DNA of 64,000 nt from Selenomonadales bacterium 4137-cl (lineage in GTDB: Bacteria > Bacillota > Negativicutes > Sporomusales > UBA7701), in the NCBI GenBank assembly GCA_032334055.1, contig JAUOZS010000001.1:1276501-1340500 (forward strand). The letters run 5' to 3'. The notes beneath the pieces were generated by a model. That model made no database searches. It was not told the origin of the DNA and saw only the letters and a list, made by a program, of their open reading frames with translations. Numbering within the stretch: the stretch's first letter is position 1; each line of letters begins with the position of its first letter. Shown piece by piece: positions 33,801 to 40,023 of this stretch. A program made the position numbers and the translations under genes.

Positions 33801-34937
33801 GTGGCGGAATATGACCTCACACGGCGTGGCTACGGTGGTGTGATCGACCGCCTGACCACCTCCAAGGCTCTCAGGAATGACCAAGAGGCTAGGGACGAAG
33901 CTGCCCTTGCTTCTCGTGACATCTCCGTAGACTTCAACCGGATGGGTGAGGAAGGCCGGAGAATCAACCAATATATCGCGTTCTTCAATGTCGGTATCCA
34001 ATCCACTGACAAGATGATGCGTGAAGCCGCCATCAACCCTGTGAACTTCGCCGTCAAGTCCGCCATGCTTATCGGTTTCTCGACCATGCTTATGGCGTTG
34101 TACGGTGATGACAAGAAACTCCGCGAGGAAGACCAAGGAACCAAAGACTTGTTCTGGCTCATCCCCATGGGTGGCAAGATTGTCAGGATTCCGAAGCCGC
34201 CTGGTTGGGGTGTCTTTGTCACAGGTATGGCAGAGAGGTTCATGGATTGGATGAAGAACAAGCATCCCACCGACTGGGCAGACCTTGCCAAGATGGCGGC
34301 AGATGCTTTCACCCCTAGCTACCTACCCAACATCTTCCAGATTCTCATCGGACAGTTCGCGGAATACGACATGTTCCGGCAACGCCGCATCGTCACCGAC
34401 TTCGATAAAATGAAACCTGCGTTCCAACAGTATAGTGCAAACACTTCCGAATGGGCTAAGTGGCTTGCGCAATCTGAGGTAGGCCGCAGGTTAGACTGGA
34501 GTCCGAAGAAGATTGACTGGATGGCAGGCGCTTTGTTCGGTAGCGTGGGTAGAGAAGTCATGCACAGTAAGGACAAGTTCTCCGACATTAGGCCGAAGGC
34601 TGAAATGACGGAAGTCTTACCTATACTGTCCTCGCTTATCCGCACGCCCTTCGGTTCTTCCCAGTCTCTCCAAGACTTTATGGATCGCCGTAAAGAACTG
34701 GAGAAAATGAAGAAGGAAGTCGATGCCGGAGTTCGGAAGCCCAAAGACTTCCCGACCGCCGAATACCAGAAGATGCAGAACGCCAACAAGGTCATTGTCT
34801 CCTACGAGAAAGCCATGACCAAACTCATGGAAGACAAGAAAATGTCTCCTCAGATGAAGCGTGAGAAGGTTGACCAACTGAGAAATAAGATTGTCGAGAC
34901 TACCGAAAAAGCCATGGGTTGGGGGGTGAAACGGTAG
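27840..34937 (+). CDS. Giant polyvalent internal virion protein
   Basis: 2365 residues. In order: an N-terminal repeat (LSPEAMRAFGLTEDD and LSNEARAAFGLPP); a Gly/Ala-rich membrane-like region near 170-220; an M15-type peptidase near 405-510 (SSGYRDEERN, SNHTKGLAVDF, HLHLGNF); two helical repeats starting near 697 and 795 (KPDGVTKDNA, RPEGVTKANA); a zincin with HEYAH near 975 and ERFADEF; a barrel-type domain near 1250-1480 typical of large polyvalent proteins; and a long C-terminal LPD38-like helical region. It is probably ejected into the cell, opening peptidoglycan and acting on host targets. Domain calls are by motif. Confidence 0.75.
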   Translation: MAGLSPEAMRAFGLTEDDIISQASQGGKLNQDDPRFAGLSNEARAAFGLPPRAAGSQPATTTSTQQPIINTQDGTVSYPGQETGMVSSIKKGWASGSRNVRLAEIGWEQMLDAFKTGQWSTKGEDEAKLIEEDIKKNPDPEGFDPLHYASQQVANWKLVAKGATERGGQAAFVLGAAGAPIAGVGAVPGLVGGSIFGGRVGAAEGMAILEGGQAFREFSQLTGPNGERVDPTKAAAMALAVGAANAGLEYTSLKYLAKLIPGGDKILGSLGEKEFKDIAAGGKKAVMKEIAKRYLGAVVAENVTEQLQNQTVNAAEAYLRKVTGLPGFDTGKLIPEAIQTANATTQAVGTLGIPGVAISGVHGMRQVKKQDMANPNPVLDNVTDYTESPLKFSEANNPNWDNVDAVHKDATAAFWPIFGRLGLNVEISSGYRDEERNRAVGGVEGSNHTKGLAVDFVLTDENGKELQAGDPRVDQLIAAAKEQGWQEVLFHDSGSGLHLHLGNFQGQVRPSLKGDGKTVAFNPNGEQAEVKDLTPDAGKVVGGDIRSRISELVNAGAYEEAKGLANQFGMTDVVNAIDEFVAKQQMQATDTITLAKAARGEVNAEVLKAGKQSVEDAQFDPTKYKGKVDIEQAAEPTVNNLPPFSAKAADAGISLGNTKVIPRAGNVEQIAKEQQGQQATAKPIKPNAKPNEVNAQEVLDKMKPDGVTKDNAHQFMAKAARALETAAKNGIVPDAVLSHAKQLAGFFGQRQDVTPEYSSALKAFGKMIDRVEATNIERRMESTNREGQASFQTVEEILAKMRPEGVTKANAGEYVSKVNNVLAEEAKGGKVAQEVLDHAKRAAEFFGRSITDKAHQRSLNKLNNTISRVEKANRFSPITQGERNTFTAQRAVEQGAIDPATGAVVNDLFGRGANNAEVAHLGDLNKASQDIIDKLRGQHPSLDQDKTRGVATFYSSLKKTIVGLFKHGNPWTAAHEYAHSYWNLLSDKERMAYRKYADATRAAWVEHTGLKYESADYHAERFADEFSAYYFENLEDTRPNIINRIFAKMKEVFDAILTLVRAHQATRENPMYEKNAKPLFDEALKEAREPGSRATRLEAEKQANEKPAQQTTEDVSYSQTIEDNVRPALGNGFHSQLINIVSKMNFKAMPPADLKNYLAARVKADELKWSGINVWLDNFKGKVTKDEVMDYLNTEGNLGLQIVEMNEDDINRYNLAAQERFGLSYEDLPESFKESINEDFDGHPPRSPQFSKYTVGGGTNHREVMLSLPAKASGTPTEIDWMAFVRGQITEEQVQGQLDANEREAKKNYTVPIAHQYEQTEADVNRVVHIRVNDRVVGGKRVLFVEEIQSDWAQAGRKQGFVPEGEVPDGPWLDSTDKWLTLAIKQIAKMAADGNYDVVAVATGKQNANHYSLKEAKGMETFYDKIIPTNLSKFLKQFDVKPTKIDIGYGAQIGFEMNDKIRNVAAHEGFSMFQPSGQNLNPQSQANSLKDVKAIEFGARSLDMEANRNTVQKLVNAGWVRTDHPDGRVTITRGNPQKHHIRTLNIDGMVRKKSETSGDGFFKMMRDMYDHLQYEMVDTIYPIISETRGTALEDMGKKMYRKAWLAIRGSHSKAFGYLSFGDTYTYEDENGVSHTVDVRPFQEILKEIPKADLDDFEEYIIAKRVNELAGRGIEQKMSWDEARNIIRRTDAQHPEWAALQKQLVDVNNGVLYKLMNAGVISKESFNHYVNTHKEYTPFVKNVEDFNLDDFVKHINDGSMVNLPAPVKKMKGGKQDIKSPMQEIVARTFRLIDMAERNEVGKMLIPMAHNQSVSDFAHEVPEDYKGREGVVSVWDNGQKRYFQVTSAMNDALKVFNEKQAGFIFKMAQMPSRWLRWGATITPTFMFTNAVRDTVTAWFFSQHGFLPIYDTIRGLAHVIGKTQLYEEWIKDGGAFGGQINEIQDIMRFGVMREVKNFSDKNIFQKLVTPLTWTNDVLAAMSQAVDQATRVAEYDLTRRGYGGVIDRLTTSKALRNDQEARDEAALASRDISVDFNRMGEEGRRINQYIAFFNVGIQSTDKMMREAAINPVNFAVKSAMLIGFSTMLMALYGDDKKLREEDQGTKDLFWLIPMGGKIVRIPKPPGWGVFVTGMAERFMDWMKNKHPTDWADLAKMAADAFTPSYLPNIFQILIGQFAEYDMFRQRRIVTDFDKMKPAFQQYSANTSEWAKWLAQSEVGRRLDWSPKKIDWMAGALFGSVGREVMHSKDKFSDIRPKAEMTEVLPILSSLIRTPFGSSQSLQDFMDRRKELEKMKKEVDAGVRKPKDFPTAEYQKMQNANKVIVSYEKAMTKLMEDKKMSPQMKREKVDQLRNKIVETTEKAMGWGVKR

Positions 34938-35257
34938 TGGAGAAATGCGAACTGCATGGAATTTTAGAGGAGCAAATCAAAAGGCATGAAGATGATCTCC
35001 GTGAACTAGCGATAATCCCAATGCAAATCAAGCACATGGTTGAACGGATTGATGAGGTATGCACTCTCATCAAGTCCGGCTCTTTCGTAAGCAGGGAGGT
35101 CTTCGACTCCAAAGTCGTTGACCTCCTTAATCGTATCGACACCCTACACAGGGAGAATAGTACGATGAGAGACACCTTGATGAAGGTCTGGATTGGGATT
35201 TTCTTCGCCGTACTATCTGGACTGGGGGCGATTGTCCTTGCTTTACTCACTAAATAA
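34937..35257 (+). CDS. Coiled-coil membrane protein, XhlA-like
   Basis: About 106 residues from GTG 34937, overlapping the previous stop (TAGTG), with GGGGGG upstream. A long coiled coil (EEQIKRHEDDLRELAIIP) is followed by one C-terminal membrane span (VWIGIFFAVLSGLGAIVLAL), the layout of XhlA-type lysis accessory proteins. It probably helps holin or endolysin work; other roles cannot be excluded. Confidence 0.65.
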   Translation: MEKCELHGILEEQIKRHEDDLRELAIIPMQIKHMVERIDEVCTLIKSGSFVSREVFDSKVVDLLNRIDTLHRENSTMRDTLMKVWIGIFFAVLSGLGAIVLALLTK

Positions 35258-35567
35258 ATATTTAGCGAGTCTGTTTTACGATGGGGAGGGGAAACCCTCC
35301 CTTTCCAATTTCGCCTGCATCTATACCCTCGCCCTGGTCACCATCTGTCTGATCTACGATGCTGTCCATGGGTGGCCTGCGGCGGTAGACCTCGCCAAGA
35401 TACTTCTTCCTGCCATATTGGGTATCCGGACGGTGGGCTACGGGGCGACCTACATGGCGGATAGCCTGTGGAACTCTCCGAGGTATCAGAGGTCAAACAC
35501 TATCGCACCGCCTAGCGGTACTAATCCAAGGGGTGATGTAAATGGAACTGGGCCGACTGTCGGCTAA
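35238..35567 (+). CDS. Putative holin (DUF2644-like membrane protein)
   Basis: 109 residues from TTG 35238, nine bases after GGGGG. LASLFYDGEGKPSLSNFACIYTLAL opens like the DUF2644 family of small phage lysis-region proteins, with one or two membrane spans (ACIYTLALVTICLIYDAV; AAVDLAKILLPAILGIR). A hairpin GGGAGGG/CCCTCCC lies inside the 5' part at 35284. Position between the XhlA-like gene and endolysin supports holin function. Confidence 0.6.
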   Translation: MLYSLNKYLASLFYDGEGKPSLSNFACIYTLALVTICLIYDAVHGWPAAVDLAKILLPAILGIRTVGYGATYMADSLWNSPRYQRSNTIAPPSGTNPRGDVNGTGPTVG

Positions 35568-36150
35568 ATATGAGAGCCGGGGAAATCCCGGCACGGTCAG
35601 TTCTGGGAGAGGTGACGCAGGTGGCGTTTCCTTCGGCGTTTATCAGTTCTCTTGGAATTATGGCGTAGCGCAGAACTTCGCCGTCAAGTTTGCCGATAGA
35701 TACCCTGACCTTGCCAACAACGTCGAGAACCTCGATGCGTTCTGTGATGCGTGGAGAGCCTATGCGAATGCCAATCCGGAAGGATTCGCCACAGCCCAGT
35801 ACGAGTACGCACTAGATATGTACTATGTACCCGCTATATCTAAGTTAGCGGAGGCGGGGTGGCATATCGAGAAGCACCACCCAGTCATGCAGGATGTGGT
35901 CTGGAGCCGTGTCATTCAATACGGTCTGGGCTATCTTGTCGAGATGTGGGAGACTGCGTGTCGTATCATGGGTTATCCAAACCTGTCCTATATTGATGCC
36001 GCGAACTTCGATGCCGACCTTGTGAAGACCATCTACCTCAAGGTCTGCCGCACGCCGGAGTGGACCGGCGGTTCGCCATCGTTGAGGCCGGGTCTTTATT
36101 CCAGATTCGAAAACGAATGTGCCGATGCCCTTGCCGCCATCGGTGCTTAA
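35542..36150 (+). CDS. Endolysin, lysozyme-like
   Basis: 202 residues from ATG 35542. SAKYESRGNPG with the following GDAGGVSFGVYQFS is the motif of lysozyme-type phage cell-wall hydrolases, with Glu11 the likely catalytic acid. No signal peptide is present, so release depends on a holin. The gene overlaps the holin by 26 bases and its stop overlaps the next start (TAATG), a compact lysis cassette. Confidence 0.72.
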   Translation: MELGRLSAKYESRGNPGTVSSGRGDAGGVSFGVYQFSWNYGVAQNFAVKFADRYPDLANNVENLDAFCDAWRAYANANPEGFATAQYEYALDMYYVPAISKLAEAGWHIEKHHPVMQDVVWSRVIQYGLGYLVEMWETACRIMGYPNLSYIDAANFDADLVKTIYLKVCRTPEWTGGSPSLRPGLYSRFENECADALAAIGA

Positions 36151-36581
36151 TGGAGATGGTAACCATTGACCGTAAGATTATTGCTGGCTTGCTTATTGCT
36201 TTGCTTGTTGTGGGTGGCTACGCCTGGTACTTGCGAAGCGGCACAGCAGACGTACACGATAACGGCGGAACAACTCAACAGATTCGAGCAAGTGAAGAAC
36301 GACTTGAAAAGAGAATTGTCGATCTTGAAGCAGAATGCCAATCTCTCCGCGATTCAATTAATCGAAGCCGACAAGAAGTTGAAGAACTTAGAGGAATCAT
36401 TAGCGGCCTCTCAGACCTCAATAGAGAATCTACAGAGGCTATTGACCGAAGTGAGGATCGAGTTAGAGAACTTGAAGACATTATCCGCCAAGTACGAGAA
36501 GGAAACCAAGGCGGAGATAGCCAGTCTCAAGTTCCAGAGGACGGTTCTGATAGCCGCCCTAATCGTAGTAGCAGCCGCTAA
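36150..36581 (+). CDS. Inner-membrane spanin-like protein (frame A)
   Basis: 143 residues; ATG 36150 overlaps the endolysin stop and has no own ribosome binding site, so reinitiation is expected. One N-terminal membrane anchor (KIIAGLLIALLVVGGYAWYL) is followed by a coiled coil (RLEKRIVDLEAECQSLRD, VRELEDIIRQVREG) and a polar tail: the layout of Rz-type inner-membrane spanins, which link and fuse the inner and outer membrane in diderm hosts. Nearly its whole length overlaps frame B. Confidence 0.6.
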   Translation: MEMVTIDRKIIAGLLIALLVVGGYAWYLRSGTADVHDNGGTTQQIRASEERLEKRIVDLEAECQSLRDSINRSRQEVEELRGIISGLSDLNRESTEAIDRSEDRVRELEDIIRQVREGNQGGDSQSQVPEDGSDSRPNRSSSR

Positions 36582-36585
36582 ATAA
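36166..36585 (+). CDS. Spanin-like protein embedded in frame B
   Basis: 139 residues from TTG 36166 with GGAG ten bases before. It has a hydrophobic signal-like N-terminus (RLLLACLLLCLLWVATPG), a coiled coil (LNRFEQVKNDLKRELSIL, NLQRLLTEVRIELENLKT) and a C-terminal membrane span (TVLIAALIVVAAA). N-terminal export signal plus C-terminal anchor recalls the unimolecular spanin of phage T1, but no convincing lipobox is seen. Both frames have the better properties of real proteins; the best ribosome binding site belongs to this one. Confidence 0.6.
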   Translation: MTVRLLLACLLLCLLWVATPGTCEAAQQTYTITAEQLNRFEQVKNDLKRELSILKQNANLSAIQLIEADKKLKNLEESLAASQTSIENLQRLLTEVRIELENLKTLSAKYEKETKAEIASLKFQRTVLIAALIVVAAAK

Positions 36586-36607
36586 TTCTATCTAGGAGGA
36601 ATCCCTT

Positions 36608-37258
36608 TTGGCGAAGCGTCTACCTGGGGACCAACCGAACCCTCCCCATTTGAAGGCATATATCCGTGACCTACTAAATATAGAGAAACGACTGGTCATC
36701 TGCGCGGGATTGCCCTCAACTGGTAAGACGAAAAAGGCTATCGAATGCGGTATGGAGTTGGTCAGGCGGGGTCATTTCGAAAAGGTTGTCTACATTCGCC
36801 CCTACCTTGACCTGCGTTGCGGATTTCTCCCCGGCACGCTTGAGGAAAAGATGAGTCCCTACACGATACAGGCGGAGTCCTATGGTGAAGCTTGCACCCA
36901 GAGGAAGTTCTCCGAGATGAGGGATAAGGTGGAGGTATGTCCCACCGATGTTCTCCAGGGCCGCAGATTCTCTCGCTGCTTCGTAATAATCGATGAATCC
37001 CAGAACATCCATGAATCCGAAGCCTTCACCATCCTGTCTAGGATGGGCGAGGAGTGTAAGTATGTGGTAATAGGCGATGTTCATCCTGGCCAAGCGAACA
37101 AAAAGATAGGCCGCAAGAACCTGTTGTCCTACTGCCTCAATAAGTTCCCCAATGACGAGGATATTGCCTCTCACACCTTCTACGAGAAGGAACATATCCT
37201 TGGCGATCCGTTCACCAAGAAGGTTATATCTCTTCTGTTGGATGACTTCGCCGCATAA
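36608..37258 (+). CDS. PhoH-like ATPase
   Basis: 216 residues from TTG 36608 behind AGGAGGAATCCC. VICAGLPSTGKTKKA is Walker A and RCFVIIDESQNI is Walker B of the PhoH family of P-loop ATPases, with GDVHPGQ as the sensor-like motif. PhoH genes are frequent in phages; some homologues act as RNA helicases or with toxin RNases. Role in this phage is unknown. Last gene of the rightward late operon. Confidence 0.82.
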   Translation: MAKRLPGDQPNPPHLKAYIRDLLNIEKRLVICAGLPSTGKTKKAIECGMELVRRGHFEKVVYIRPYLDLRCGFLPGTLEEKMSPYTIQAESYGEACTQRKFSEMRDKVEVCPTDVLQGRRFSRCFVIIDESQNIHESEAFTILSRMGEECKYVVIGDVHPGQANKKIGRKNLLSYCLNKFPNDEDIASHTFYEKEHILGDPFTKKVISLLLDDFAA

Positions 37259-37261
37259 GAA

Positions 37262-37290
37262 CGCCCCCTGCAAAGGGGGCTTCTTTTTTG
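37262..37290 (+). terminator. Terminator of the late operon
   Basis: GCCCCC, loop TGCAAA, GGGGGC, then TTCTTTTTTG, directly after the PhoH-like gene. Confidence 0.85.
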
Positions 37291-37291
37291 T

Positions 37292-37513
37292 TTATACGGT
37301 TTTGAGTTTGCCGAGCCAACCACCCTCTACCTTCTCGACTTGGTAAACCGCAGGCAGGTTGATCTTGAGACTCTGCAACTTGGCGAGGGCGGTTCCTGCT
37401 GAAAAATCCCGGCATTGCGACTTCGACAGAACCTTCGGCTTGAAGGATTGACCCTCTACAATGAGAATCTCCTTGCCGTCTTGAGTCATGCCAAAGTCAA
37501 TGGTGTGGGGCAA
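37292..37513 (-). CDS. Small phage protein, probable second half of a frameshifted gene
   Basis: 73 residues if begun at TTG 37513, but the frame continues upstream to a TAG through HKE, and no good ribosome binding site is seen. The sequence (TIDFGMTQDGKEILIVEGQSF and SQCRDFSAGTALAKLQSL cut to parts) is continuous in sense with the 31-residue frame just upstream: joining by a +1 shift gives RVIIA-KELPHTIDFG without a gap. So this is either part of one ~104-residue protein with a shift or two coupled small proteins. Function unknown. Confidence 0.5.
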   Translation of the reverse strand: MPHTIDFGMTQDGKEILIVEGQSFKPKVLSKSQCRDFSAGTALAKLQSLKINLPAVYQVEKVEGGWLGKLKTV

Positions 37514-37517
37514 CTCT

Positions 37518-37613
37518 TTATGCTATGATTACGCGACCCGTCCTGTGAATCTTCACCAGAGGAACAGAACAACGAGACTGTTTTGGCTTAAAGAATTCAA
37601 ATCTTTCCTTCAT
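37518..37613 (-). CDS. 31-residue phage protein, probable first half of frameshifted gene
   Basis: ATG 37613 has a strong GGAGG seven to eleven bases before it. It encodes MKERFEFFKPKQSRC and continues to HRTGRVIIA, then TAA. The strong initiation site, the lack of one for the following frame and the four-base gap argue that the two are one gene with a one-base insertion or a programmed +1 shift at GCA TAA. Confidence 0.5.
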   Translation of the reverse strand: MKERFEFFKPKQSRCSVPLVKIHRTGRVIIA

Positions 37614-37711
37614 TTTCTATAACCTCCATTTTGTTGACTGGCGAGTCACATCACAAAGGATAACATAACCGGAATTTTTAGTCAGCAAGAAGAAATATCC
37701 GGGTTTTGTTG

Positions 37712-37741
37712 ATAAAGAAAAAGCGTCCCAACGGACGCTCA
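37712..37741 (-). terminator. Terminator of the leftward 3D-protein transcript
   Basis: Read leftward: GAGCGTCC, loop GTTG, GGACGCTTTTTCTTTATC, a hairpin with a strong T tract just after the Cys-rich gene. Confidence 0.8.
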
Positions 37742-37746
37742 TAAGA

Positions 37747-37896
37747 TTACTTCGATATCTTTTTCATTACCGGACAGGTCATGCACTTAGACACCGTAGC
37801 ACGGCAAGTCTTGCAATCCTTGGGTTGAACGGTTGACCTCGCACAAGAATATTTCCGACTACATTCCGGACAGGGTCTAACGCACATTCTCTCCAT
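37747..37896 (-). CDS. Small Cys-rich zinc-binding-like protein
   Basis: 49 residues from ATG 37896 (ATG 37887 also possible), overlapping the end of the 3D gene. Eight cysteines in CPECSRKYSC, DCKTC and CMTCP pairs suggest a zinc ribbon or knuckle. No family is recognised. It is translated by coupling to the 3D gene. Confidence 0.55.
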   Translation of the reverse strand: MERMCVRPCPECSRKYSCARSTVQPKDCKTCRATVSKCMTCPVMKKISK

Positions 37897-38281
37897 CTCC
37901 CATCTCAATAACTTGTACTTCAACCTGTTTCCGTCCGAACCGATAGGCATCAGCTCTGCTAGGCATCCAGATATCGAATCGGCGTTGGTATCCGCCACCG
38001 AATCTGTCCGCCACAACATAGTGTCTGCCCTCAATCACTACCCTTGTTCCGAATGGCAAGTCATCACAGGCCACCATTCCGTCTTCCGCCGGAAGTCCAG
38101 ATGCGGTTATCCCATCATCCTTGCCGCATTCCTCTATAGAACTTGTATACGCCGTAACCGTTGCGACATATGTAGCGACAGGGGAGGGGGGAGTTTCAAC
38201 CTCCTCGATGTAGCCAATCCCTTCCGCCAAGGGTTGGGTGAGCCACAGGGTTATGATGATACTGAGCAAAGCCAGTCTCAT
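37877..38281 (-). CDS. Secreted 3D-domain protein
   Basis: 134 residues from ATG 38281 behind GAGGAGGTCGAAAG. A signal peptide (LALLSIIITLWLTQPLAEG) precedes a double-psi barrel with TVTAYTSSIEECGKDDGIT, the typical opening, and VADRFGGGYQRRFDIWM, the 3D motif named for three aspartates. 3D/RlpA-like domains cut or bind peptidoglycan glycan strands. In a prophage it may aid lysis or entry, or modify the wall. Confidence 0.75.
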   Translation of the reverse strand: MRLALLSIIITLWLTQPLAEGIGYIEEVETPPSPVATYVATVTAYTSSIEECGKDDGITASGLPAEDGMVACDDLPFGTRVVIEGRHYVVADRFGGGYQRRFDIWMPSRADAYRFGRKQVEVQVIEMGDGENVR

Positions 38282-38305
38282 CTTTCGACCTCCTCTCGAT
38301 ACGAG

Positions 38306-38333
38306 AAACCCCCAGTAAGTCTGGGGGTTTTCT
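38306..38333. terminator. Terminator between two leftward gene groups
   Basis: AAACCCCCAG, loop TAAGT, CTGGGGGTTTTCT, A- and T-flanked on both sides, ending the nucleotide-metabolism operon. Confidence 0.8.
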
Positions 38334-38335
38334 AT

Positions 38336-38704
38336 TTATTGAATTAACGCTTCGTACTGGGTCAGGAGAGCGGCGGCTTCGGAGTCCATTGAAGCCAGAT
38401 GGCGGAAAGCGGTGAGTTCGTCCACGGCTTTCCGGCGTGCCTCTAGCTTTTTACGGAGAGCCGCCAGTTGCTTGTCCCTCTCCAGTCGAGCCTTGTGGGC
38501 GGTCGTGTCTACTTTATCGATTACCCACTTGGTGGCCTTGGTATCGTCGGTATAGCCGACAACCTTGCCGATGAGCATTCCGTTGATGGTGTCTACGACC
38601 ACCACATCGCCCTTCTGGAGGTCGGCGATGTCAGTTTTGAAGTCGTAAAGCTTGCCGTTGTAGGAGTTGATGTCCACCTGCACATACAGAGTTTTCATTT
38701 TCAT
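38336..38704 (-). CDS. Hypothetical phage protein, 122 aa
   Basis: The N-terminal half is beta-rich (LYVQVDINSYNGKLYDFKTD, DVVVVDTINGMLIGKVVGY) and the C-terminal half a coiled coil (RDKQLAALRKKLEARRKAVD). It overlaps the phosphoesterase gene by four bases. The N-terminal fold resembles small barrel domains found in many phage proteins, but function is unknown. Confidence 0.62.
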   Translation of the reverse strand: MKMKTLYVQVDINSYNGKLYDFKTDIADLQKGDVVVVDTINGMLIGKVVGYTDDTKATKWVIDKVDTTAHKARLERDKQLAALRKKLEARRKAVDELTAFRHLASMDSEAAALLTQYEALIQ

Positions 38705-39225
38705 TCTCCTTTCATTCGATTGTTGAATTTGGCTACTAACTTCTCGATGACAACTGGCTTATAGCCCTCCAACTCCGGAGAGTAGAGGATGTGCCTGCCG
38801 TCCGCACCAAACTTCCGATACTCCTCTTCGTAACTCAGTACATCGTCATAGCCGAGATTATGTAGGTGACCGTGGATGTTTACCGAGAAGTGGGCGACTT
38901 CGATAGGCTTGTGGGTCAGGATGGCGTTGCCCACGGCGATTGCCGTGCAGACCATGTCGAACCCAAGTTCCATAAACCGTGTGTCACTCCAAGCATCGTG
39001 GTTGCCGCGAACCAGTACCTTCTTGCCCTTGATACCGGAGAGGATATCTCTCAGACTATCTTGACTTCCGAAGGTCACATCGCCCAGATGATAGAGGATG
39101 TCATCCTCGCCCATAATCGACTGGAGGCTTGCGATCAGAAGTTCGGTATGGTTCGTCGGCCTACCACAGTACTTGGCGATGTTGTCATGGTAGAAGTGGG
39201 TGTCTGCGATGATAAACCTCTTCAT
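38701..39225 (-). CDS. Calcineurin-like metallophosphoesterase
   Basis: 174 residues. The metal-binding motifs of the family are all present: ADTHFYHDNI, YHLGDVTFGS, VRGNHDAW, THKPIEV and NIHGHLHN. Phage members of this type hydrolyse phosphodiester or phosphoanhydride bonds in nucleotides or RNA ends. It is coupled with the HAD gene (shared base at 39225), suggesting nucleotide or RNA metabolism early in infection. Confidence 0.82.
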   Translation of the reverse strand: MKRFIIADTHFYHDNIAKYCGRPTNHTELLIASLQSIMGEDDILYHLGDVTFGSQDSLRDILSGIKGKKVLVRGNHDAWSDTRFMELGFDMVCTAIAVGNAILTHKPIEVAHFSVNIHGHLHNLGYDDVLSYEEEYRKFGADGRHILYSPELEGYKPVVIEKLVAKFNNRMKGE

Positions 39226-39575
39226 TACCCCTCATCTCCAAACAACAGTTTTTCGACCAAGTCCCAGTTCGGCCCACCGGGATTCCGGTCATCGATGTAC
39301 ATGTCCGCACCGATCTTGCGGGTGTCAGGCCAACAGGCAAGTTTCTCCGCAGAGTTCTCGTTGAAGTAGTGGACGGTGATTCCATTCTCCTTGAGAAACT
39401 GTTTGGCGGCATCGAGATATACCCCGACACGGCAGGTGTTTAATATCACTATGCCGCCCTGTGCCGCAAACCTGTTGATGATCTCTTTTGCTTTGGGGAT
39501 TAGCTTGCCGATTCCAGGCCAATCCTCTTCGGCTATCGTACCGTCGAAATCTACTGCAATGACTTGATATCGCAT
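39225..39575 (-). CDS. HAD-like phosphatase
   Basis: 116 residues. VIAVDFDGTIAEE is motif I of the HAD superfamily with nucleophile Asp; VILNTCRVG gives motif II; ADMYIDDRNPGG is the motif IV aspartate region. Small phage HAD enzymes act on nucleotides or 3'-phosphates. It overlaps the deaminase gene by 25 bases. Confidence 0.8.
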   Translation of the reverse strand: MRYQVIAVDFDGTIAEEDWPGIGKLIPKAKEIINRFAAQGGIVILNTCRVGVYLDAAKQFLKENGITVHYFNENSAEKLACWPDTRKIGADMYIDDRNPGGPNWDLVEKLLFGDEG

Positions 39576-39904
39576 ATCTCTGCTCCGCCGACGATAACCA
39601 ATTTGTTTACGCCAATTTCCCTGAGTGTTCGTTCACAGTTGCCGCAGGCATAGGTGTGTCCCATAAGGTATGCCGTACCCCCTTGTCCCCACAACGCTCC
39701 GGCCTGTTTAGCGGCAACCACTTCCGCATGACCGACCTGTTGGCAGACAGAGATACACTTCTCATATCCTTCTCCGGACTTGCGAGGGCATATCTTCTGT
39801 GGGTTCAAACAGAGATTCTCTCCCACCGATATCACCTCGCCATTGGGCGACTCAATAACGCAAACGACTCGTCGCTTGGCGCATGGGCCATAAACCCTCA
39901 TCAT
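39551..39904 (-). CDS. dCMP deaminase-like enzyme
   Basis: 117 residues from ATG 39904 behind AGAAAGGAGGT; a start at 39925 would precede the expected transcript start. VGHAEVVAAK supplies the zinc His and catalytic Glu, and YACGNCERTL the two zinc cysteines, as in the deoxycytidylate deaminase family. It would provide dUMP for thymidylate synthesis. First gene of the leftward operon. Confidence 0.82.
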   Translation of the reverse strand: MMRVYGPCAKRRVVCVIESPNGEVISVGENLCLNPQKICPRKSGEGYEKCISVCQQVGHAEVVAAKQAGALWGQGGTAYLMGHTYACGNCERTLREIGVNKLVIVGGAEICDIKSLQ

Positions 39905-39923
39905 CGACCTCCTTTCTGCGACC

Positions 39924-39952
39924 ATTTTAACACGACAAACGTATCAAGTCAA
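39924..39952 (-). promoter_or_regulatory. Promoter of the leftward nucleotide operon
   Basis: Read leftward: TTGACT (39952-39947), 17-base spacer, TAAAAT (39929-39924). The spacer holds TGATACG (39946-39940), the complement of the CGTATCA heptamer shared with other phage promoters, a likely operator. Confidence 0.7.
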
Positions 39953-39964
39953 GGGTAAATTATA

Positions 39965-39993
39965 TTGTAATCGTATCATAAATGCAGTATAAT
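39965..39993 (+). promoter_or_regulatory. Promoter of the phage polymerase gene
   Basis: TTGTAA (39965-39970), 17-base spacer, TATAAT (39988-39993). The spacer holds CGTATCA (39972-39978). It is back to back with the leftward promoter, so one regulator could control both operons. Confidence 0.7.
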
Positions 39994-40023
39994 AGAATCA
40001 GTCAAAACGAAAGGAGATTCACC

